Source: JANNPJ01 sp965200525
GTDB lineage: Bacteria > Actinomycetota > Actinomycetes > Actinomycetales > Kineosporiaceae
DNA: 64,000 bases
Reading direction: 5' to 3'
NCBI GenBank assembly: GCA_965200525.1
Contig: OZ241368.1
Coordinates: forward strand, 2,604,001 to 2,668,000
The notes below the pieces were generated by a model. It was given only the letters and a program-made list of their open reading frames with translations, did no database searches and was not told the DNA's origin. The position numbers and the translations under genes are program-made. The number at the start of each line of letters is the position of its first letter. The first letter of the stretch is position 1. This document shows, piece after piece, positions 24,569 to 34,251 of the stretch.

Positions 24569-25927
24569 ATGCAGACCGGGGACGGCGACGTCAGCGGACA
24601 GTCCACCACTCGAAACGGTGAGGGCGGATCCCGCCTGGACCGCTGGTTGTCGTCCTACGCTGCACGAACGCGCGGAATGACGGCCTCCGAGATCAGGGCC
24701 TTGTTTGCCGTCGCCAGCCGCCCCGAGGTCGTGTCGCTGGCCGGTGGGATGCCGTATCTGAACGCCCTGCCCCTCGACGTCGTCGGCAAGTCACTGGCCC
24801 GATTGGTTGCGGAGCGTGGCACCGTCGCACTGCAGTACGGCAGCGGTCAGGGTGATCCGGGGCTGCGCGAGCGGATCCTCGACGTGATGGCACCGAACCG
24901 GGTGGTGGCTCATCCCGACGACATCGTCGTGACCACCGGTTCGCAGCAGGCGCTCGACCTGGTGACCCGGATCTTCGTCGACCCCGGCGATGTGGTGGTC
25001 GCCGAGGCCCCCAGCTACGTCGGTGCTCTCGGCGTTTTCCGGTCGTACCAGGCCGACGTCGTACACGTGCCGATGGACGCCGACGGCCTGCAGCCCGAAG
25101 CGCTCACCCAGACCCTGACCGAGCTCAAGCGCTCCGGGCGACGAGTGAAGCTGCTGTACACGGTGCCCAACCACCACAACCCGGCCGGGGTGACGCTGTC
25201 GGCCGAGCGCCGCCCGGAGATCGTCGCTATCGCCGCCCGCTTCGGCGTGCTGATCCTCGAGGACGATCCTTACGGTCTGCTCGGATTCGACGGCGATCCG
25301 TTGCCGGCTCTGCATTCGCTGAACCCCGAAGGAGTGATCTACCTCGGGTCGTTCTCGAAGACGTTCGCACCCGGATTCCGGGTCGGCTGGGCGGTGGCCC
25401 CGCACGCCGTCCGGGAAAAGCTGGTGCTGGCCAGCGAGGCGTCGATTCTCTGCCCGAGTTCCTTCAGCCAGCTGGCGGTGTGCAGCTACTTGGAGAACCA
25501 CGACTGGAAGCACCAGGTCGGCGTCTTCCGGGACATCTACCGGGAGCGGCGCGATGCCACCCTGGACGCGCTCAACGACATGCTGCCCGCGGCCGGCTGG
25601 AACGTACCCAACGGCGGCTTCTACGTGTGGATGCGCCTGCCCGGTGGGTTGGACGCCAAAGCGATGCTGCCGCGAGCCGTGACCCAGCGAGTGGCCTACG
25701 TGCCCGGCACCGCCTTTTTCGCGGACGACCAGGGCCGTGACCATCTTCGGCTGTCGTACTGCTACCCACCGCCGGAGCGGATCCGCGAAGGCATTCGCCG
25801 GCTGGCGTCGGTGATCGACGCCGAACTGGAGATCCAGTCCACGTTCGGTGGTGGCCACGACGGAACGCCCCGCGGCGGCCGGTTCCGACCGGGCCGGGTC
25901 GACGGCCCGGCCCCCGATCTCACGTGA
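24569..25927 (+). CDS. PLP-dependent aminotransferase, class I/II (2-aminoadipate/MocR-like)
   Basis: 452-residue fold-type I aminotransferase. The PLP lysine lies in LGSFSKTFAPGFRVGWAVAP; also YTVPNHHNPAGVTLS, LILEDDPYGLL and the C-terminal DHLRLSYCYP arginine motif. There is no DNA-binding N-terminal domain. The substrate is unclear, though pairing with a D-Ala-D-Ala-ligase-like gene suggests amino-acid or dipeptide chemistry. The same trio next to parB is seen in Streptomyces. A ~40-residue tail after the last domain is disordered. Confidence 0.88.
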   Translation: MQTGDGDVSGQSTTRNGEGGSRLDRWLSSYAARTRGMTASEIRALFAVASRPEVVSLAGGMPYLNALPLDVVGKSLARLVAERGTVALQYGSGQGDPGLRERILDVMAPNRVVAHPDDIVVTTGSQQALDLVTRIFVDPGDVVVAEAPSYVGALGVFRSYQADVVHVPMDADGLQPEALTQTLTELKRSGRRVKLLYTVPNHHNPAGVTLSAERRPEIVAIAARFGVLILEDDPYGLLGFDGDPLPALHSLNPEGVIYLGSFSKTFAPGFRVGWAVAPHAVREKLVLASEASILCPSSFSQLAVCSYLENHDWKHQVGVFRDIYRERRDATLDALNDMLPAAGWNVPNGGFYVWMRLPGGLDAKAMLPRAVTQRVAYVPGTAFFADDQGRDHLRLSYCYPPPERIREGIRRLASVIDAELEIQSTFGGGHDGTPRGGRFRPGRVDGPAPDLT

Positions 25928-25947
25928 TGTCTCCAGGAGGTAGTGCG

Positions 25948-26901
25948 ATGCTCGCGCCTCGCGTGCTGATTCTTGCCGGCGGCCTGTCCCATGAACGAGA
26001 CGTATCGTTGCGTTCCGGACGGCGAGTGGCCGAGGCATTGCGCGATGCCGGGTGCGAGGTAACCGTCTCGGACGTCGACGACCGTCTGCTCGACAGCCTG
26101 CTCTCCGGCCGGATCGACGTGGTCTGGCCCATCCTGCACGGAGCCAGTGGTGAGGACGGAGCCGTGCGCGACGTCCTCGAACTGGTAGACGTGCCTTACT
26201 TGGGGTCGGCCCCGGCCGCGTGCCGGTTGTCCTGGGACAAGTCGGTGGCCAAGGGCGTGGTCCACGACGCCGGCCTGTCGACGCCGAGCTTCGTCGCCCT
26301 GCCCCACGGTGTGTTTCGCGAGCTCGGAGCCCCCCGGGTGCTGAGCGCTATCCTGGACCGGCTCGGGCTGCCCCTGGTGGTCAAGCCGGCTCGGGGCGGA
26401 TCCGGCCTGGGCGCCAGCGCCGTCCGATCGGCCGAGGCGCTGCCCCAAGCCATGGTCGACTGTTTCGCCTACGGGGATGTCGCGCTGGTGGAGCAGCACA
26501 TCAGCGGGGTCGAGGTAGCGGTCAGCGTGATCGACATCGGGGACGGCCCCCAGGCTCTGCCGCCGGTCGAGATCGTGCCGGACTCCGGGTTGTACGACTA
26601 CGACGCGCGGTACACCGCCGGCGCCACCGAGTTCTTCTGCCCGGCCCGGCTGACCGAATCGGCGCTGGAGGCGGTCAAGGCGACCGCTCTGACGGCTCAC
26701 CGGGCGTTCGGTCTCCGGCACCTGTCCCGGACCGACCTGATCGTGGACGCCGACGGCAAGCCTTGGTTCCTCGAGGTGAACGTGGCTCCCGGAATGACCG
26801 AGACCTCGACGCTGCCGCAGTCGATCGACGCGGCCGGGCTGCAGCCGGGGCCCACCTACCGGAAGCTGGTGGAGGCGGTCCTGCTCACCCAAGCCGGCTG
26901 A
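25948..26901 (+). CDS. D-alanine-D-alanine ligase family ATP-grasp protein
   Basis: 317 residues from the ATG at 25948, which follows a strong CAGGAGG. ATP-grasp features: ILAGGLSHERDVSLRSGR at the N-terminus, LPLVVKPARGGSGLGASAV (nucleotide-binding), VEQHISGVEVAVSV, and the C-terminal metal motif FLEVNVAPGMTETS (the usual NxxPG-like ExN). Distinct from the main Ddl, which is normally near mur genes; the actual substrate may be another amino acid pair. Nearly overlaps the aminotransferase, so likely an operon. Confidence 0.85.
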   Translation: MLAPRVLILAGGLSHERDVSLRSGRRVAEALRDAGCEVTVSDVDDRLLDSLLSGRIDVVWPILHGASGEDGAVRDVLELVDVPYLGSAPAACRLSWDKSVAKGVVHDAGLSTPSFVALPHGVFRELGAPRVLSAILDRLGLPLVVKPARGGSGLGASAVRSAEALPQAMVDCFAYGDVALVEQHISGVEVAVSVIDIGDGPQALPPVEIVPDSGLYDYDARYTAGATEFFCPARLTESALEAVKATALTAHRAFGLRHLSRTDLIVDADGKPWFLEVNVAPGMTETSTLPQSIDAAGLQPGPTYRKLVEAVLLTQAG

Positions 26902-27229
26902 CCCGATCCTGGAGTCCCGCTCTCCCAGAGTCGGCTACCAGTTCACTTGAGCGTCCCGCTGCCGACCGGCCTCTGTGACGGCGGCGGCGCGGTTCCGCGG
27001 AACCGCGCCGCGCCTCGCTGGCAACGGGGGTGCCGCCACAGCCACCCGAACCCTCGCAGCTCTCAAGGTTCCGCGGAACCGCGCCGCATCCGACACGCAA
27101 GCGCCGCCAAACCGCATCGGCTCAACCGCAGCAGCGGTCGCAGTCGCGGTGCAACGCTGCGGCTCACCCGTCCGGGACGACGAACCGGTCAGGCCCGTCC
27201 GGGACGGCGAATCGGTCAGGTGAGGAGCG
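26902..27229. repeat. Convergent intergenic region with palindromes and short repeats
   Basis: 328 bp between the ligase and parB stops. It contains a perfect 28-bp palindrome (26984-27011, arms GCGGCGCGGTTCCG/complement) and a second copy of its right part at 27067-27087, so GGTTCCGCGGAACCGCGCCG occurs twice. It also contains a tandem 27-mer (27167-27193 and 27194-27220, 2 mismatches) ending 9 bp before the parB stop. These could serve as bidirectional terminators; no gene is seen. Confidence 0.8.
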
Positions 27230-28414
27230 TCAGGCTTGAGCCTCGAACGCCTTCCGCTCTTCAGGAGCCAGGAGGGCGAGAATCCGGTTCAAGTCCTCGA
27301 CGCTGGCGAACTCCACGCTGATCTTGCCCTTGCTTCGCCCGAGAGAGATGTTGACCCGGGTGTCGAGCCGGTCGGCGAGCCGGGTGGCCAGATCGTCGAG
27401 TTCGGCATGATGTCCGCCGGCCCGGGGTCGTTTACGGGGTGCCGGCGCGGCCGGGTCGCTGTCGCTGATGGCCACGGCTTCTTCGGTGGCCCGAACAGAG
27501 AGCCCCTCGCTCACGATCCGCTGAGCCAGCTTGTCCATGGCGTCGGCGTTCTCGAGGCCCAGCAACGCTCGGGCATGACCGGCTGAGAGCACGCCTGCCG
27601 CCACTCGTCGCTGAACCGCCGGGGGCAACCGTAGAAGCCGAATGGTGTTACTGATCTGTGGGCGCGACCGACCGATCCGGGTAGCCAACTGCTCGTGCGT
27701 GCACCCGAAGTCCTCGAGCAATTGCTGATAGGCCGCAGCCTCTTCGAGTGGGTTGAGCTCACTGCGGTGCAAGTTCTCCAGCAGCGCATCGCGGAGCAGG
27801 TCGTCATCGGAGGTGTCCCGCACGATCGCGGGGATGCGTTCCAAGCCGGCGGCTTGAGTCGCTCTCCAACGCCGTTCACCCATGATCAGTTCGTAGCGCT
27901 GCTCACCGTCGACGACCGAAGATGCCCGGACGACGATCGGCTGAAGGATGCCGATTTCCTTGACCGAGTGCACCAACTCGGCCAGAGCCTCTTCGTCGAA
28001 AACCTGGCGAGGCTGCTTCGGGTTCGGCGAGATCGCGGTGACCAACAGCTCGGCGAAGTAGGCGCCCGGGACCGGCACGAGTTCCGGACCGGTGGGGGCC
28101 GCGGCGGGCGCACCTGAGACACCACCCGGTTCACCGTCTGCCGACACGATGATCGGCACGGATGTTCCGCTGTGCACCTTGATGGCGGCGCGCGCCTCAG
28201 CCGCTTCCTGTGTGGGATCCGGGCTCGGAGCTGAGTCTCCGGAACTGTGGGCGGTGATCGGCGATGTGGCATCAGTGCCGCCGGCCGGATTCTCGCCGTC
28301 CTGACGCTCTGCGAAGAACACATCAACCGGGCGGTCCCCGGCTGACTTGGCGGCCGGGGCCGGCGGAATCAGCGCACCGAGCCCTCGACCCAAACCGCGT
28401 CGCTTCTCGCTCAC
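27230..28414 (-). CDS. parB: Chromosome partitioning protein ParB
   Basis: CTP-dependent DNA clamp that loads at parS and organises the origin for segregation. 394 residues. The extreme N-terminus RRGLGRGLGALIP is the ParA-interacting peptide. The ParB/Srx domain shows ISPNPKQPRQVFDEEALAEL, GERRWRATQAAG and LLRDALLENLHR(S)ELNPLEEA; a helix-turn-helix (ATRIGRSRPQISNTIRLL) follows, then a C-terminal dimerisation region. A 130-residue variable stretch separates the N-terminal peptide from the core. Its likely targets are the parS sites clustered at 30.1-41.9 kb. Confidence 0.96.
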   Translation of the reverse strand: MSEKRRGLGRGLGALIPPAPAAKSAGDRPVDVFFAERQDGENPAGGTDATSPITAHSSGDSAPSPDPTQEAAEARAAIKVHSGTSVPIIVSADGEPGGVSGAPAAAPTGPELVPVPGAYFAELLVTAISPNPKQPRQVFDEEALAELVHSVKEIGILQPIVVRASSVVDGEQRYELIMGERRWRATQAAGLERIPAIVRDTSDDDLLRDALLENLHRSELNPLEEAAAYQQLLEDFGCTHEQLATRIGRSRPQISNTIRLLRLPPAVQRRVAAGVLSAGHARALLGLENADAMDKLAQRIVSEGLSVRATEEAVAISDSDPAAPAPRKRPRAGGHHAELDDLATRLADRLDTRVNISLGRSKGKISVEFASVEDLNRILALLAPEERKAFEAQA

Positions 28415-28466
28415 GCCTGCTCCTCAATCTGCTTGGTGCTCATCGTGAGCTTCACGGACCGAGCAC

Positions 28467-30254
28467 TCATGATCTTTCCCCGACCGACACTTCGTCGTCG
28501 CTTGTGCCGAGCACCTGCTCGGCCAGCTCGCGGGCCGCCTCAAGGTAGGACAATGCACCGCTGGACGCGGGGTCGTAAGTCATCACGGTCTGACCGTGAC
28601 TGGGTGCTTCCGAGATGCGGACGGAACGAGGCACCGTGGTCTTGAGTACCTCGGACGGGAAGTGCGAACGGACCTCGTCAGCGACCTGGGACGAAAGCCT
28701 AGTGCGACCGTCGTACATCGTCAGCAAGATGGTGGACACGTGGAGGGCGGTGTTCAGGTGACCCCGAATGAGTTCCACGTTGCGCAGGAGCTGGGACAGC
28801 CCCTCGAGCGCGTAGTACTCACACTGGATCGGGATCAGAACTTCATGAGCGGCCACGAAAGCGTTGACCGTGAGCAGACCGAGGCTGGGCGGGCAGTCGA
28901 TCAAGATGTAATCGAGCCGATCCTCGCCCTTGCCCTGGGCCAAAAGGTACGCACTCACGGCTCGCTGCAGGCGTGATTCACGTGCAACCAAAGAGACCAG
29001 TTCGATCTCGGCGCCGGCGAGGTCGATCGTGGCCGGAGCACACCACAGGTTCTCGATATCGGGGCAGGCTTGTACGACCTCACGAAGAGGACGACCTTCA
29101 ACCAAGACGTCGTACACGCTGGGTACATCGGCATGATGATCAATACCGAGCGCGGTCGAGGCATTGCCCTGCGGGTCGATGTCGAGCACAAGCACCCGCA
29201 AGCCCGCCTGGGCCAGAGCAGCAGCCATGTTGACAGTTGTGGTGGTCTTGCCGACACCACCCTTCTGGTTGGACACCGTGATCACTCGAGTGTCCTTGGG
29301 CCGAGGAAAGCGGCGTCCGGCCAAGGCGATCCGACGGCGAGTGTCCTCGGCCACCTCCAAGGCCAACGGCGTGGAGTCATCCATTAGCGAGATGGATTCG
29401 ATCAAGGGCTGCGAACCCGACGGCGGTGACATCGTCTTCGAGGCGGCAGCCGCCTCAGCTTCGCGCTGAGCTCGAAAGCCGGGGGCGGGGTCCACTTCGA
29501 GCCAGGGCCGCGTCACGGACACGGAGATGGCCGGCGCTTCGGATTCAGTGGACGATGGATGGTCGTTCGACGTAGACATCCGAACCTCAGGTAGACCGGT
29601 TGAGTGGACCCGTGAGTCGGACTCCACTCGTAAGCCGAGAGCGTCGGCCGTCGCGTACTGGCGGTCGGGCAACATGCGAGCAGCAGCAGCCTTGTGGTCA
29701 TCGTCGACCGAGGGGTTGCTCACTACAGGTCGAACAGATTCCGGACGCGCAGCCACTGGAGCCAAATGAGGTGAGGCATCAAACCGCGGAGCCGACAGCG
29801 GAGGGACGGCCTGAGCAGGCTCCGAGCGAACGTTCTCATTGATGATCTCAGATCCCACACTCGCCTTGCTCACCAGGCTCGTGTCCTCTGCGAATTCAGC
29901 CGCCTCGGCGTGGTGCAGATGCAGCGGTTCATTGGATCTCTGGCGGTCGACAGACGACGGGCCTTCGAACTGCGCCGGAGCCGAAGGGCTGGTGTCGGAC
30001 GATGCCAGACGCCCGGAAGGTGCGGGAACTGCGGCAGCGACGTCGTCGGCTCCCTGCACCCTGACTTCCTCGTCCTCGCTGGCCGCAGCCCTACCTATGT
30101 CGGCTACTGGCACATCTTGACGGTCGGAAGAGATCACGGACTCAGGACGCGCCGTTTCACGGGAAACCATCGCGGACCGAGGTTCGGTCTTCGGCCACCC
30201 CAAGCCGTTGGCGACTCGCTTTAACGCTCCTGACGGCCAGCCCAATTCGCTCAC
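28467..30254 (-). CDS. parA: Chromosome partitioning ATPase ParA with long N-terminal extension
   Basis: Walker-type partition ATPase that moves ParB-parS complexes. The deviant Walker A KGGVGKTTTT lies near residue 328; LVLDIDPQGNAS, YILIDCPPSLG and the final ARELAEQVLG follow, all canonical. The first ~310 residues are low-complexity and polar, twice the normal ParA size (the core is ~280 aa). GTG 30254 is chosen because GGAAGGG lies 6 nt upstream. ATG 30170, which begins MVSRET over a parS-like site, and GTG 30278 are alternatives. Separated from parB by 52 bp. Confidence 0.9.
   Translation of the reverse strand: MSELGWPSGALKRVANGLGWPKTEPRSAMVSRETARPESVISSDRQDVPVADIGRAAASEDEEVRVQGADDVAAAVPAPSGRLASSDTSPSAPAQFEGPSSVDRQRSNEPLHLHHAEAAEFAEDTSLVSKASVGSEIINENVRSEPAQAVPPLSAPRFDASPHLAPVAARPESVRPVVSNPSVDDDHKAAAARMLPDRQYATADALGLRVESDSRVHSTGLPEVRMSTSNDHPSSTESEAPAISVSVTRPWLEVDPAPGFRAQREAEAAAASKTMSPPSGSQPLIESISLMDDSTPLALEVAEDTRRRIALAGRRFPRPKDTRVITVSNQKGGVGKTTTTVNMAAALAQAGLRVLVLDIDPQGNASTALGIDHHADVPSVYDVLVEGRPLREVVQACPDIENLWCAPATIDLAGAEIELVSLVARESRLQRAVSAYLLAQGKGEDRLDYILIDCPPSLGLLTVNAFVAAHEVLIPIQCEYYALEGLSQLLRNVELIRGHLNTALHVSTILLTMYDGRTRLSSQVADEVRSHFPSEVLKTTVPRSVRISEAPSHGQTVMTYDPASSGALSYLEAARELAEQVLGTSDDEVSVGERS
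30153..30168. promoter_or_regulatory. parS: parS-like site in parA 5' end
   Basis: CGTTTCACGGGAAACC, 13 of 16 matches to TGTTTCACGTGAAACA. It encodes VSRET in ParA, as often seen when a parS lies at a gene start. Confidence 0.6.
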
Positions 30255-30650
30255 CAAGATCCCTTCCGTAGACCGCACGCTTGGACATCATCTCGCGTTC
30301 TGCCCCGACGCCAAGCGTTCATCCACAGGTTTTCCTACTTGTGGACGGAGGGAGGGGATAACTTCACCGAACCCGGTGCGTGCACACTTCGGCACCGGCC
30401 GCCCTTGGTGAAGCATGGCAGGTTCATGGCTGTGTTTGGAGGTCCACGGCGGCAGGATGCTCGTGACGGCTTCATCTGGACCTTAGCCATCTGTCGTTCC
30501 CGACCGCAGGGACCTGCGAGCAACGACTCGATGACTTGGCGCACCCGTCTAACCATGGCAGGGGCGAGGCTGAGCCAACCAGTACTCCGTCGTCCCAGGA
30601 TCTACGAACCCGAACGCTGGAAGCCCGACTGCAACCAGCACTCGGCCTCC

Positions 30651-30862
30651 CGCACCCCAACACCCCGCACCCCGCACCCCAACACCCCGTACCTCGACAC
30701 CCCGGCTTCCCGCACCCCCGCACCCTGGCACCCCGCACCCCGGCTTCCCGCACCCCGGCAACCAGAACCCGGCACCCCCGCAACCCAGCAACCAGAACCC
30801 GGCACCCCCGCAACCCAGCAACCAGAACCCGGCACCCCAGCACCCCAGCACTCGGCACCCGG
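30651..30862. repeat. C-rich tandem repeat array
   Basis: Irregular CACCCCG/CACCCCA units pass into a 30-bp unit (30781-30810, 30811-30840, partial at 30759-30780) built from CAACCCAGCAACCAGAACCC and GGCACCCCCG. The plus strand is nearly free of G-runs and the minus strand carries G4-G5 runs. Confidence 0.9.
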
Positions 30863-31633
30863 TACGGACCAGAAGTCCCCCCGAACTGCTGGTTGCCGGG
30901 CCTTCCAAGAAGCCGGAGCTGGTCAAGCGCATCGCCCCTTTAATTGGAAGGCCAGTCGCCCTTCCTCAAAACTCGCCAACTCCGAGTGCCGAAGCGCCAG
31001 ACACGCGCCGACCGCGCCGTCGGCCTTGGTCGCCCGTAGGACGACGTCTTCGATCATCACATTGCTGGAACTGGAATGGGGCGCGACCCCTCCGCCAGGC
31101 AACGGTTCCTCCGAGCAAGCTCATGCCAGGTCGACCTGACGCAGCGTGGCACGGAATCGGGACTGACAGCCAGAGAGGATCCAAAGCATTGCCTCGATAG
31201 TTGCGTTGCGATCCATCTCGGTCCGCGACTGCATTGTCGCTTCCCGCAATCACCACACGGTCCGGCTGACGCTCTAGGAGCCCAGGGGGCCGGCCTGACA
31301 TTGGGAACTGTCTCCCCGACCTCCCGTGGCTTAGCCAACGCTACAGACAGGTTTGGACGGCCTGCTTAACAGCGAGACATCGAGTGCTGACGATTCCCTC
31401 CAGGCAGCCTTCCTGGGCTGCTGCTGACGGCCGCAGGCAGACCTGCGCCAGCTTGTCTACGAGCTTCACACCCTCGGCATAGACGACCGCCCTTCGCGTG
31501 GCGCCGTTGCTATTGCTACGCCGAGCTCGACCAGCACGAGACCGAGAGGCGGGGCAGGCGTTGACGGCGATCACGGTGATGAGAGGTTCAGAGAACCCGC
31601 CCTCGCCTGGCTTCTGACCGACGGACGGCGGAC

Positions 31634-31649
31634 GGTTTCACGTGAATCA
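31634..31649. promoter_or_regulatory. parS: parS-like site
   Basis: GGTTTCACGTGAATCA, 14/16 to consensus with the perfect TTTCACGTGAA core; non-coding context. Confidence 0.8.
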
Positions 31650-31802
31650 GCAGCCGGAGCGGACTCCCTGCGACCTGAGGTGATGATTTACAGAGCCAAA
31701 ATGACTAGCGGCGAAGGTCACCCGAGGTTGCCGGATCGTCTCTCCTTCTCTCGATTTTCTCGTCTCCTCGCATCGCGACTACTGACTCCGACTCCTAGCT
31801 GC

Positions 31803-32018
31803 CGTCTCCCCGTCTCCCGTCTCCCCGTCTTCCCAACCCCCCGTCTTCCCAACCCCCTGTCTTCCCAACCCCCTGTCTTCCCAACCCCCTGTCTTCCCAA
31901 CCCCCTGTCTTCCCAACCCCCCCGCCGTCCCAACCCCCGCCGTCCCAACCCCCCCGCCGTCCCAACCCCCCGCCGTCCCAACCCCCCGCCGTCCAACCCC
32001 CCGTCTTCCCAAACCCCG
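31803..32018. repeat. 16-bp pyrimidine-rich tandem array (G-quadruplex-prone)
   Basis: Tandem GTCTTCCCAACCCCCT units change midway to GCCGTCCCAACCCCC units, roughly twelve in all. The minus strand reads runs of G5, TT, G3, a six-base loop, and so on, which satisfies G-quadruplex spacing repeatedly. The spacing between unit types varies by one base, so it is not coding. Confidence 0.9.
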
Positions 32019-32285
32019 GTCTCCGGTCTCGGGGTCGGCATCACCTCGGAGGCGCGCGCCGGCGCGACTGTCAGCAATCTCGACAACCAGCAATGAGAAG
32101 GCCGCTTATGATTGCTCCGAATCAAGAGCGGACAGTGCCATGCGCTGGTCCGAGCCGGGTGTGATCTGGAGCTGGGTAAGCGTCTTAGCCTGGCGATTTG
32201 GATGCATGTCCGGGTGCGCGAGGTGGAGTGACCTATGCAACTGCGTCACCGGACTCACGCCTGATCGTCCGGGTTGGACGGCTGC

Positions 32286-32301
32286 GGTTTCACGTGAATC
32301 C
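32286..32301. promoter_or_regulatory. parS: parS-like site
   Basis: GGTTTCACGTGAATCC, 13/16; perfect core; shares the GAATC variant with the 31634 and 35080 sites. Confidence 0.7.
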
Positions 32302-32393
32302 AGATCCATACGTCGACGGCGCCGAGCTCGCTCACTCCGCTCACGCCCCACGTAGGCTGCTCACGCTATGCAGGCCGCCTACGCCGCTCACGC

Positions 32394-32429
32394 CGCGCCG
32401 ACCGCGCCGACCGCGCCGACCGCGCCGAG
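32394..32429. repeat. Four tandem CGCGCCGAC 9-mers
   Basis: Three exact CGCGCCGAC copies plus one ending GAG, 93 bp from the end of the 32286 parS-like site. Confidence 0.85.
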
Positions 32430-32536
32430 GTTGCCCAGGGTTGATCAGTCCTCCCAACTTTGCTGGGCTGGTCCATACATACTCGGTCAACGACCCCATG
32501 TTCACCCATGGATGGTCAGAGGGCCGCTGCGATGCC

Positions 32537-32552
32537 AGCTTCACGTGTTTCA
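32537..32552. promoter_or_regulatory. Weak parS half-site
   Basis: AGCTTCACGTGTTTCA, 11/16; TTCACGTG is intact but the right arm is degenerate. It may be a decayed parS. Confidence 0.3.
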
Positions 32553-32701
32553 GCGCAGCACGTTGGGATGGATGCTTCAAAGCCAGCTCGGTCTCGTGCA
32601 GGGTCCGATGACATCATCGGTATGTAACTGCCATCCACAGGCTCTTGTTTGAGCAGATCGACAGCAATAAATCTGCTGTAGTCCACAGCCGGGGGTAGCA
32701 G

Positions 32702-33040
32702 TCAGCCCGGCCGGGCGTGACTAGGTCGTGGTTCCTTGGTCATCCGGCCGATGGTGAACGGCGCGTTGAACGTGCGACGTCGCATGTACTGACCGCAGTC
32801 AGGTCGATCTCGTTGGTGCAGCGCCTCCTTGACCTGATCTGACCGAGCCGGAAAGTCGATGCCGAAGTGGTTGTAGATCAGCAGCGTGAGGTTGCGCTGG
32901 GTCGCCTGGAAACTCCACTACCGGTCCCTGAAGTTGGGCGAGACCACGCGGGAGCATCTGTAGGGTCGGGATCCGATCCCCCACTGCAGAGTCCCGCATG
33001 CGAGGCCGGCCTCCGCGCGTCGATTCACTCAACCGCTGTT
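32702..33040 (-). pseudogene. Possible degraded coding fragment
   Basis: Read on the minus strand, this stretch gives about 110 codons with protein-like composition and one in-frame TAG. Segments include VVSPNFRDR before the stop and WSFQATQRNLTLLIYNHFGI and RRRTFNAPFTIGRMTKEPRP after it. It ends at a TGA at 32704. I do not recognise the family; it may be a transposase or accessory-gene remnant, or chance. Confidence 0.25.
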
Positions 33041-33793
33041 TGGGGTCTCCAGCACGTGAGCCTTGCTGAGATAGGTCCGCATGTAATTGTTTGTTCGCAT
33101 TGCCATGCGGGCCGGACCGTCTGCACATGGCTCACCCACAGGTTGGCGCTGGGTCGGCAACCGGCGCCGCCTTGAGCACAGGTGTGCTTAGACAGCGAAT
33201 CACCCGAACGTCTACGGCTTGGTTATGCCAGCCCCAGCTGAGAGACCGCTTCTCCAGCTGCGGTGACTAGCCGGGCTCCAAGCCGGCGGCAGGTCCGGTT
33301 GGCCTGCCACGTTCGACAGTTCCCCATCAGACATGCTTATCCGTTCGCTCCCCAGGGCCGCGGCGCTGGGCAACATAGTCCAGGCATCCGTCATTCTCTG
33401 GTTTACCAACAGCATTCCCTACGGCCCTGCCATGGACCGACGCTCTGATGCGATGCAGTATGCAACGCATGCTCACTCTGCGGCCCCGAACTCGACCACG
33501 CCGGTTTGATCATCCCCGGTTTGTCGACTGACGCTGCAGTCGATGAGCACAGCGTTCACCGCCTGCCCTTGACCCGCCACGAGCGTCCGGCATGTGGGTC
33601 ATCTACAGCCAGGGTGACAGTAAGTCCCGGGGACTTAGAGCGAGGCTGCATTGTCCTGACGCCCGCGCCATCAAGCCAGGATCAGACACTTACTACGGGA
33701 CTCAACTCACTCGCATGTTGGCAACGCTCCTCGGGCCCGCCCATTCGGGCTCCGGTCAGGTATCGCTCGTCGTTGGTCAGGGGTGGCGGGCGC

Positions 33794-33809
33794 TGTTTCA
33801 CGTGGATCC
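33794..33809. promoter_or_regulatory. parS: parS-like site
   Basis: TGTTTCACGTGGATCC, 13/16; left arm perfect through CACGTG, right arm degenerate. Confidence 0.65.
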
Positions 33810-34235
33810 GCGGGCACGGCTTCACATCCAGGAGGATCGACTTCATGCCTCGGGCGGCCTGCCCCAGCACATCATTGCCCGCAACTCGACTACGGAGACA
33901 GCATCGCGAACCTTCGTCAGCCCATCCTCGACCTCGGCATCGGGGGGGCGACGAGCTGGTCGCAGGCTGGAGGTCACTCCCCAATCGACCCTACGACGCC
34001 CCGTCCGTGTCACGGCCAGACGCTTCCCATGGCTCTCCTGAGTGGCCCCCGCCGAGCCTCAAAGGAGGCGGCGCTAGTCAATCTGTAGGGGCAGCAGCCG
34101 GCAGCGCTGCGTCCAGGTGCCTATCCACCCAGGAGCGTCACCCCGGCCACCGAGGTCGACTCTGGTCTACCAACCCTCTGTCCGCGACGCCCAGCCTGGC
34201 GAGTGGTCTGTAAATGATCGGGCCTGATCCGACAG

Positions 34236-34251
34236 GGATTCACGTGAAACA
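34236..34251. promoter_or_regulatory. parS: parS-like site
   Basis: GGATTCACGTGAAACA, 14/16; right arm perfect. Confidence 0.8.

Noticed and set aside
30339..31139. 266-codon frame over the C-rich array
   Set aside because: Mostly translated repeats (TPAPR/PEPGTPATQQ); no start signal or family motif.
33506..34213. 235-codon frame in the island
   Set aside because: No ribosome site, no recognisable domain, and the composition resembles translated non-coding DNA; contains a parS-like site.
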